From Mycolicibacter sinensis (GTDB lineage Bacteria; Actinomycetota; Actinomycetes; Mycobacteriales; Mycobacteriaceae): 64,000 nucleotides of DNA. This document shows, piece by piece, positions 58,788 through 64,000 of the stretch. A program made the position numbers and the translations under genes. The stretch spans positions 18,741 to 82,740 of the forward strand of contig NZ_LZJK01000153.1 of the NCBI RefSeq assembly GCF_001667945.1, given 5' to 3'. Numbering within the stretch: the stretch's first letter is position 1; every line of letters starts with the position of its first letter. The notes under the pieces were generated by a model. That model worked only from the letters and a program-made list of their open reading frames with translations, was not told the origin of the DNA and did no database searches.

Positions 58788-59684
58788 ATGACAAACGGTT
58801 CCGGGGAGTCTCGAGGTTCCAGCGGTTCCGCGACCGACATCGGCCGATTGCTGCTGCGCTGTCCCGACAGCCACGGCATCATCGCCGCGGTCAGCGCCTT
58901 CCTGGCCGATGCCGGCGCCAACATCATCTCGCTGGATCAGCACTCGACCGCGCCCGAGGGCGGGACGTTCGTGCAGCGGGCGATCTTTCACCTGCCCGGC
59001 CTGCCCGCCGCCATCGATGACCTTCGCCGGCGGTTCGGCGCCACGGTAGCCGAGCGGTTCGCGATGGACTACCGGTTCGCCGAGGCCGCCAAACCGAAAC
59101 GGGTGGCGATCATGGCCTCCAAAGCCGACCACTGCCTGCTGGATCTGCTGTGGCGCAACCGCCGCGGCGAGCTGGAGATGACGGTGGCGATGGTGATCTC
59201 CAACCACCCGGATCTGGCCGAGCAGGTGCGCCCGTTCGGGGTGCCGTTCTTTCACATCCCCGCCAACCGCGACATCCGTGCCGAGGCCGAGCAGCGTCAG
59301 CTGCAGTTGCTGTGCGGCAACGTGGACTTGGTCGTGCTAGCCCGGTACATGCAGATCATCACCGGTGAGTTCATCGAGGCGCTTGGCTGCCCGCTGATCA
59401 ACATCCACCACTCCTTCCTGCCGGCGTTCATCGGCGCGGCCCCCTATCAGCGGGCCCGGGAACGCGGCGTCAAGCTGATCGGCGCGACTGCGCATTACGT
59501 CACCGAGGTCCTCGACGAGGGGCCGATCATCGAACAGGACGTGGTGCGGGTGGACCACACGCACAGTGTGGGCGATTTGGTGCGATTGGGCGCCGACGTG
59601 GAACGGGCGGTGCTGTCACGGGCGGTGCAGTGGCACTGCCAGGACCGGGTGATCCGGGTGGGCAATGAAACGGTGGTGCTCTAA
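58788..59684 (+). CDS. purU: Formyltetrahydrofolate deformylase
   Basis: A 298-residue enzyme that releases formate from 10-formyltetrahydrofolate. An N-terminal ACT domain (GRLLLRCPDSHGIIAAVSAFLADAGANIISLDQHS) precedes a formyltransferase fold with the catalytic segment LINIHHSFLPAFIGAAPY and GATAHYVTEVLDEGPIIEQD. Start ATG 58788 has GAAAGGCGG upstream; a TTG nine codons earlier is also open. Its last four bases overlap the stop of the operon coming from the other strand. Confidence 0.93.
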   Translation: MTNGSGESRGSSGSATDIGRLLLRCPDSHGIIAAVSAFLADAGANIISLDQHSTAPEGGTFVQRAIFHLPGLPAAIDDLRRRFGATVAERFAMDYRFAEAAKPKRVAIMASKADHCLLDLLWRNRRGELEMTVAMVISNHPDLAEQVRPFGVPFFHIPANRDIRAEAEQRQLQLLCGNVDLVVLARYMQIITGEFIEALGCPLINIHHSFLPAFIGAAPYQRARERGVKLIGATAHYVTEVLDEGPIIEQDVVRVDHTHSVGDLVRLGADVERAVLSRAVQWHCQDRVIRVGNETVVL

Positions 59685-61675
59685 ACCGCTGCTGCGGCGC
59701 CGATTTCACCGGCCCGGTGCCACGCGTTGCGCTCCGCGCTGAACGCCTCGGTTTGTTGGCGACGGAACTCGGCGATCGTCTCGGCGTTGTCGGTCAGGAA
59801 GCGGCGGTAGTCGGGCAACGAGAACTCGCCGTCGCTGATCGATACCCGGCCACGGCCGGCCGCCATGTCGGCACGCATCTCGAGTAGCTCTTCGGCCTGT
59901 ACCGGGTAGAAGCTGATGCGGTCGAAGTAGCGCAGCAGCCACGGTGTTTCGGGATCGAACAGGCCGGCGGTGGCGTGCCGGTGGTTCCACACCTGGGTGG
60001 TGCGTCCGACGAATTGGTAGCCACCGGGGCCCTCGATGCCGTAGATGCACAGGTAGGCTCCGCCGATCCCGACAGCGTTCTCCGGGGTCCAGGTGCGGGC
60101 CGGGTTGTACTTGGTGGTGACCAGCCGCTGGCGCGGGTCCAGCGGGGTGGCCACCGGTGCGCCGAGGTAGATATCGCCCAGCCCGAGCACCAGGTACTGC
60201 GCGTCGAAGACGATGTCGTAGACCTGCGAGATGTCGGTCAGTCCATTGATGCGCCTGATGAATTCGATGTTCGACGGACACCATGGCGCATCGGGCCGCA
60301 CGCCGTAGGTGTAACGGCGGATCGCCTCGTGGGTGGCGGGGTCATCCCAGCTCAGCGGCAAGCGCACCGACCGGCTCGGCACGACGAGTTCACCGCAGGC
60401 CTGCAGCGCTTCGTCGATGCCCACCAGCTCCGCGACCACCTCGTCGCACGACACCTGCTCGGTGTCGAACTGGACCTGCAGTGAACGCACCCCGGGCGTC
60501 AGTTCCTGCATCCCGGGCAGTTCACGCTGCCGCAGTTGGTCGTAGAGCACCTGCACGCGTGCCCGCAGCGCCAGATCCAGTGTCATAGGGCCGTATTCGA
60601 GCAGGATTCCGCCGTCACCGGCGCGCCGCAGCGTGACAGCGGTCCCGTCGTGTCCGGTGTGATGCTGCAATACCCCGTCGTCACCGTCGCCGGAGCGGGA
60701 GTGCACAACGGGCAGCGCCGCCCGTCGGCGCGCGCCCAGCGACGACACCGGCGGGGCGTGGTCCGCGCGGACGGGCACCAGCCGCACGGTGTCACCGGGC
60801 GCGAGTTGGCCGAGTTTCCATCGGTCGCCGCGCACTACCGTCACCGGGCAGACGAAGCCGCCCAGGCTGGGGCCGTCGGGCCCCAGCAGGATCGGGGTAT
60901 CACCGGTGAAGTCCAGTGCCCCAACGGTGTAGGCGGTGTCGTGGATGTTCGACGGGTGCAGGCCGGCCTCCCCGCCGTCGGGGCGGGCCCAGTGCGGCTT
61001 CGGTCCGGCCAGCCGCACACCGGTGCGGTCGGAGTTGAAGTGCACCGTGTAGTCGGTGGTGGTCAGGGTGGTCATGTCGGCGCGGGTCAGGAATTCTCGT
61101 GCGGCGTGCGGGCCTTCGGTCACCGCGAGTTCCCAATGCCGGCCGATGCTGGGCTGACTCTGCCCGGGCGCACGGTGCAGTGCCGGCGCTGCACCGTTAC
61201 GGCCGGCGGCCCGAAGCTGGTCGCCTTCTTGCAGTGCGCGACCGTGATGCCCGCCGAACACGCCTTGGGTGAAGGTGGCTGCGCTGCCGAGGAATTCCGG
61301 CTCGACGAGTCCTCCCTCGACAAGCACATAGCAGCGCATACCGGGTCCGGCGATCGTGCCGATCTCAACTACGCCGCCGGCGGGCACCTGCACCGACTGC
61401 CACTGCGGAACCGGGGCGCCGTCCAGGGTGACCGGCACCGGGGCACCGGTCACGCAGACCCAGGCGGGGCTCGAGAACTGCAGACTGGGACCCACCTTGG
61501 TGCATTCCAGGCCGGCCGCCCCCTCGGGGTTTCCCAGCACCTGGTTGCCGACCCGAAACGACACGTCGTCCATCGGCCCGGACGGTGGAACCCCGACGTG
61601 CCAATAGCCCACCCGGCCGGGCCAGTCCTGCACCGTCGTGAACAGCCCGGGCCGGACCACCTCGATGCCGATCAT
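59681..61675 (-). CDS. Urea/guanidine-carboxylase-like carboxyltransferase protein without biotin domains
   Basis: A 664-residue protein. Residues 1-310 are an AHS2/PxpC-type carboxyltransferase domain (VVRPGLFTTVQDWPGRVGYWHVGVPPSGPMDD). Residues about 345-590 are an AHS1/PxpB-type domain (ILLEYGPMTLDLALRARVQ, GVRSLQVQFDTE, GDIYLGAPVATPLDPRQRL). The tail (YFDRISFYPVQAEELLEMRAD, PDYRRFLTDN, QTEAFSAERNAWHRAGE) matches the segment that precedes the biotin carrier in urea carboxylases. Neither a biotin carboxylase at the N-terminus nor an MKM biotin carrier at the C-terminus is present. Start ATG 61675 overlaps the upstream gene (ATGA). Confidence 0.85.
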   Translation of the reverse strand: MIGIEVVRPGLFTTVQDWPGRVGYWHVGVPPSGPMDDVSFRVGNQVLGNPEGAAGLECTKVGPSLQFSSPAWVCVTGAPVPVTLDGAPVPQWQSVQVPAGGVVEIGTIAGPGMRCYVLVEGGLVEPEFLGSAATFTQGVFGGHHGRALQEGDQLRAAGRNGAAPALHRAPGQSQPSIGRHWELAVTEGPHAAREFLTRADMTTLTTTDYTVHFNSDRTGVRLAGPKPHWARPDGGEAGLHPSNIHDTAYTVGALDFTGDTPILLGPDGPSLGGFVCPVTVVRGDRWKLGQLAPGDTVRLVPVRADHAPPVSSLGARRRAALPVVHSRSGDGDDGVLQHHTGHDGTAVTLRRAGDGGILLEYGPMTLDLALRARVQVLYDQLRQRELPGMQELTPGVRSLQVQFDTEQVSCDEVVAELVGIDEALQACGELVVPSRSVRLPLSWDDPATHEAIRRYTYGVRPDAPWCPSNIEFIRRINGLTDISQVYDIVFDAQYLVLGLGDIYLGAPVATPLDPRQRLVTTKYNPARTWTPENAVGIGGAYLCIYGIEGPGGYQFVGRTTQVWNHRHATAGLFDPETPWLLRYFDRISFYPVQAEELLEMRADMAAGRGRVSISDGEFSLPDYRRFLTDNAETIAEFRRQQTEAFSAERNAWHRAGEIGAAAAV

Positions 61676-62289
61676 CTCCGCCTGATCACCATGCGCACCG
61701 GCGTCGGGTCAAAACCGTTGCACGGGTTGTTGATCTGCGGACAGTTCGACACCAGCACCAGGGTGTCGGTCTCCGCACGCAACGTCACGCTCTTACCCGG
61801 AGCCGAGATGCCGTCGACGATGCCCAGGGTGCCATCGGCCTCGACGGGCACGTTCATGAACCAGTTGATGTTGGAGACGATGTCACGCTTGCCTAAGCCC
61901 CAGCGTGCGCCCTCGGCGAGGAAATTCTCCACGCAGGCGTGCTGGTGGGCGGTGTGATGCCCGTAGCGCAGCGTGTTGGACTCCTGCGAGCAGGCCCCGG
62001 CGATGGTGTCGTGGTTCCCGACATCGTCGGCGACGACGGTCATCAGCGCCGTCCCGTCAGCGGCGCGCAGCACCGAACCGGTGCCCACGAAGATGTTGCG
62101 CTGGGCGGCGACGGTGGCTTGCGCGCTGTAGCGCCGGGTGTGATCGGCGGCGTCATAGAGCAGACAGTCCACCGCCTGGTTGCCGTGCAGGTCGATGATC
62201 TGCAGCTGATCCCCGGCGCGCACCACCGCCGACCAGGGCGCCCGGGCCGGCACCACCTCGTCGGAGACGGCCGGTAACTGGGTGGTCAT
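61672..62289 (-). CDS. Urea-carboxylase-associated protein 2, DUF1989 (possible carboxyguanidine deiminase subunit)
   Basis: A 205-residue DUF1989 protein. Its pattern HTRRYSAQATVAAQRNIFVG, VVADDVGNHDTIAGACSQES, the HxxHxxC cluster HTAHQHACVENFLAEG and the C-terminal CPQINNPCNGFDPTPV are those of urea-carboxylase-associated protein 2. This is one half of the CgdAB carboxyguanidine deiminase in guanidine catabolism. Cys/His/Asp metal ligands are intact. Start ATG 62289 lies in an ATGA overlap with the upstream gene; a longer frame is open for ten codons. Confidence 0.83.
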   Translation of the reverse strand: MTTQLPAVSDEVVPARAPWSAVVRAGDQLQIIDLHGNQAVDCLLYDAADHTRRYSAQATVAAQRNIFVGTGSVLRAADGTALMTVVADDVGNHDTIAGACSQESNTLRYGHHTAHQHACVENFLAEGARWGLGKRDIVSNINWFMNVPVEADGTLGIVDGISAPGKSVTLRAETDTLVLVSNCPQINNPCNGFDPTPVRMVIRRR

Positions 62290-63047
62290 GACCGCCGCTC
62301 CCCCGCTCCCGCGGCCCACGCCGCCTCGGTGTTCTCCCGAGCGCGCAGATACTCCGGGTCCTGGTTGGCCGGTGTCACCAACTGCTCGCCGGCTTTCCAG
62401 CCGAGTACGTCCAGCGCGGTCGCGGGCGGGTCGGGATCCAACGGGTGCGCGGCGTTGACCACCACCAGCAACACCGGAAGGTGGATCAGCAGGTCGACCG
62501 CTGCCCCGGCACCCGCGGATCCGGTGAATTCCAGTGCCCCGCTACCCGGTTCGACGCGGACACCGCGGAACAGCGACACCGATGGGGCCACGTCACGGAT
62601 GTCCAGGCCGTGTTTGATCGCACCCAGCAGCAACAGCTGGCGGCCGGTGGCGTCGGGCCCGCAGAGCATGTCGTGATGGCCCGAGGAGTCGGCGACGACG
62701 GTGGCCAGTACCCGGCCCTGGTCCGAGAGCAGCGGATGGCCGGCGCCGAGGTAGGCCTGCCAGGGCACCTTCATGGTGTCGGCGACGTTGAGCCGTTCCC
62801 AGGGCGCCTCAGCGCGATACAGCAGCAGATGCGCGCAGGCGCCGCCGTCGACGTCGATTAACCGGATCCGGCTGCCCCGAGCCAGCACCTTGGTGGCGTA
62901 GCCGTTGGCCGGGATGGACTCGGCCCAGACCAAAGACGACGAGTCGACGTCATCGGGGGCCACCGGGATGCGCATCTGGGCCCGGTGCGCCTGGGCGCGG
63001 GCGTGCGAGCGGGCCCCGCGGGTGGAGTCGGTGCGTACTTCGTCCAT
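62286..63047 (-). CDS. Urea-carboxylase-associated protein 1, DUF1989 (possible carboxyguanidine deiminase subunit)
   Basis: A 253-residue DUF1989 protein. It begins ATG 63047 (MDEVRTDSTRG); an ATG six codons earlier is also open. Conserved parts are GSRIRLIDVDGGACAHLLLYRAEAPWERLNVADTMKVPWQAYLGAG, VVADSSGHHDMLCGPDATGR and SLFRGVRVEPGSGALEF. It is the usual partner of associated protein 2; together they form CgdAB-like enzymes. It is the first gene of the operon, whose start is 63 bases from the TetR gene. Confidence 0.82.
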   Translation of the reverse strand: MDEVRTDSTRGARSHARAQAHRAQMRIPVAPDDVDSSSLVWAESIPANGYATKVLARGSRIRLIDVDGGACAHLLLYRAEAPWERLNVADTMKVPWQAYLGAGHPLLSDQGRVLATVVADSSGHHDMLCGPDATGRQLLLLGAIKHGLDIRDVAPSVSLFRGVRVEPGSGALEFTGSAGAGAAVDLLIHLPVLLVVVNAAHPLDPDPPATALDVLGWKAGEQLVTPANQDPEYLRARENTEAAWAAGAGERRS

Positions 63048-63068
63048 GCCAGGACGGTAACACATTTT

Positions 63069-63082
63069 CTATCGATCGATAG
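63069..63082. promoter_or_regulatory. Perfect palindrome, candidate operator of the TetR regulator
   Basis: CTATCGATCGATAG is a 14-base perfect palindrome between the divergent TetR gene (start 63124) and the DUF1989 operon (start 63047). TetR proteins bind such sites and repress both directions. T-runs on either side of the palindrome may be parts of promoters. Confidence 0.55.
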
Positions 63083-63123
63083 TTTTTAGGGCGCGAAGGC
63101 CGCCGCGTGATAGGCAGTAAGGC

Positions 63124-63783
63124 GTGCAGACCGACCGACGAGGACGTCCGCGGCTGGTGGCGTCTCGCCGGCCGGGCAACAGCGCGCGCGATGAGATTCT
63201 TGATGCGGCAGCAGAGTTGTTCACCACCATCGGCTATGCCGCCACCTCAACCCGGCGCATCGCCGAGAGTGTCGGCATCCAGCAGGCCTCGCTGTATCAC
63301 CACTTCGCCGCGAAAGACGACATCCTCGACGCGCTGCTGGCCGGCACCGTGGACACCTCGGTCGCACTGGCCGCCGAGCTGCTGGCCGAAGGCGGACCCG
63401 GGGCGCCCCGGCTGCACACGCTCGTCGTCGCCGACGCCACCCAACTATGTGGTGGCAGCTGGAATCTGGGCACCCTGTATCTGCTTCCGGAGCTTCGGGT
63501 CGAGCGCTTCGCCGCGTTCCGCCGGCGCCGGGGCCAGTTACGGGATTACTACCGGGAGCTGTCGCGGGTGGTGATCGCCGAGCACAACGGACCAGCCGAG
63601 GCCGACGACTTTGCGTTCCGGTTGGTGGAGGCGGTGATCAACCGCCGCTCCGATGACGGCGCCTGTCCGCCGGAGTACCCGTGGGCCACCGCGGAGGCCG
63701 CGTTGCGGGTGCTGGGCTGCGGTGGTCGTTTCGCGCGGATGCGGCAGGGCACGGCGGACCGTTTGGGGTTGTCGCCGGGATAG
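63124..63783 (+). CDS. TetR-family regulator of the divergent carboxylase-type operon
   Basis: A 219-residue TetR protein. The helix-turn-helix region is ARDEILDAAAELFTTIGYAATSTRRIAESVGIQQASLYHHFAAKDDILDALL. The C-terminal helical domain is ligand-binding and not informative. Start is GTG 63124. It faces away from the DUF1989 operon, so by analogy it represses that operon and itself, and is released by the pathway substrate. Stop is TAG 63781-63783. Confidence 0.87.
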   Translation: MQTDRRGRPRLVASRRPGNSARDEILDAAAELFTTIGYAATSTRRIAESVGIQQASLYHHFAAKDDILDALLAGTVDTSVALAAELLAEGGPGAPRLHTLVVADATQLCGGSWNLGTLYLLPELRVERFAAFRRRRGQLRDYYRELSRVVIAEHNGPAEADDFAFRLVEAVINRRSDDGACPPEYPWATAEAALRVLGCGGRFARMRQGTADRLGLSPG

Positions 63784-63912
63784 CTCGCCGGACGCCGCGG
63801 TCACATGCGTCGGTATCGCCGGCGATATCGACTCGGCGTTGTTGTCGCCGGCTCACACGCCCGCGGACTCGCGCGAAAGCCAACTGTCGGACCCTACTGC
63901 GATGATGAAGCC

Positions 63913-64000
63913 ATGTCCTCGATCGCACCATCCGGCACCAAGACGTTGGGCCCCGCCCAGCGCCTTGACGTGCTATTCGAGGAACTCGCGGAGTTGACCG
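63913..64000 (+). CDS. Start of a DUF222 (13E12 repeat-like) protein, 3' end outside the window
   Basis: From ATG 63913 the frame reads MSSIAPSGTKTLGPAQRLDVLFEELAELT and runs off the window. RLDVLFEELAELT is the typical opening of DUF222 domains, which in mycobacteria are usually followed by an HNH endonuclease (13E12 repeat family). Only 29 residues are visible, so the call is tentative. Confidence 0.55.
   Translation, partial: MSSIAPSGTKTLGPAQRLDVLFEELAELT

Noticed and set aside
59681..61675. Complete urea carboxylase
   Set aside because: No ATP-grasp biotin carboxylase and no biotinyl MKM motif in the protein or next to it.
63048..63123. Guanidine riboswitch for the DUF1989 operon
   Set aside because: The divergent region is only 76 bases, most of it promoter and palindrome, and no ykkC-type motif is seen.
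1..64000. tRNA, rRNA or insertion-sequence genes
   Set aside because: No cloverleaf with a TTCGA-type T arm, no rRNA sequence and no transposase motif was recognised; this was by eye, so a covariance-model scan would be needed to be certain.

Overview
The window is about 64 kb of high-GC actinobacterial chromosome. Gene content and order mark it as a mycobacterium: PE and PPE proteins, a PGRS repeat protein, an Rv0081-type regulator with a hyc operon, SepIVA and ViuB are present, and the backbone follows the M. tuberculosis order from rlmN/cdsA (Rv2880c-Rv2881c) through rnc/sepIVA (Rv2925c-Rv2927c) to purU (Rv2964). Tuberculosis locus names are from memory of that genome, not from a search. 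The mixture of PE/PPE and PGRS genes with no PDIM locus would suit a member of the M. terrae group or another non-tuberculous species, but the species cannot be fixed from this sequence.

Layout. 1-4165: end of a TetR gene, a DUF2631 membrane protein, then rlmN, cdsA, frr and pyrH on the minus strand. 4298-11623: an ArsR-type regulator and six overlapping plus-strand genes for a membrane-bound complex I/group 4 hydrogenase-like complex (hyc, Rv0081-Rv0087 type), placed here between pyrH and the Rv2887-type MarR gene. 11663-15960: MarR, amidase, tsf, rpsB and a secreted M23 peptidase. 16037-24745: xerC, a lactate 2-monooxygenase-like gene, viuB, dprA, the ComM-type AAA gene, a YraN-type gene, a GyrA-like/GNAT fusion, the Rv2901c homologue, rnhB and lepB. 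24815-32554: rplS, an LppW-like lipoprotein, trmD-rimM-khpA-rpsP, a SnoaL-like gene, a DacB2-type carboxypeptidase, an amidohydrolase and ffh. 32555-35544: a PE/PPE pair and a small exported-protein candidate between A/T-richer flanks. 35545-39678: glnD, glnB and amt, the nitrogen-signalling set. 39857-48326: accessory genes (FAD oxidoreductase, PE-less PGRS protein, secreted PE-PPE-domain hydrolase, SDR, a divergent GntR/methyltransferase pair with a palindrome between them, GH6 cellulase). 48391-58646: ftsY, smc, acyP, an OsmC gene, two decayed genes, a PIG-L deacetylase, fpg, rnc, DUF177 and sepIVA. 58788-64000: purU, then a TetR-controlled operon resembling guanidine/urea-carboxylase operons, and the start of a DUF222 (13E12-like) gene.

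How the parts work together. Most of the window is housekeeping: translation and ribosome assembly (frr, tsf, rpsB, rplS, rpsP, rimM, trmD, rlmN), protein export (ffh, ftsY, lepB), chromosome maintenance (xerC, smc, fpg, rnhB, dprA) and nitrogen control (glnD-glnB-amt). The accessory parts hold the most interesting signals. The HycE-like large subunit has lost all four cysteines that would hold a nickel-iron site. The last operon encodes both DUF1989 proteins typical of guanidine catabolism, but its carboxylase keeps only the carboxyltransferase domains and has neither biotin carboxylase nor biotin carrier domain. A PGRS domain is carried on an ordinary signal peptide instead of a PE domain. 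Several divergent regulators sit beside perfect palindromes that are likely operators.
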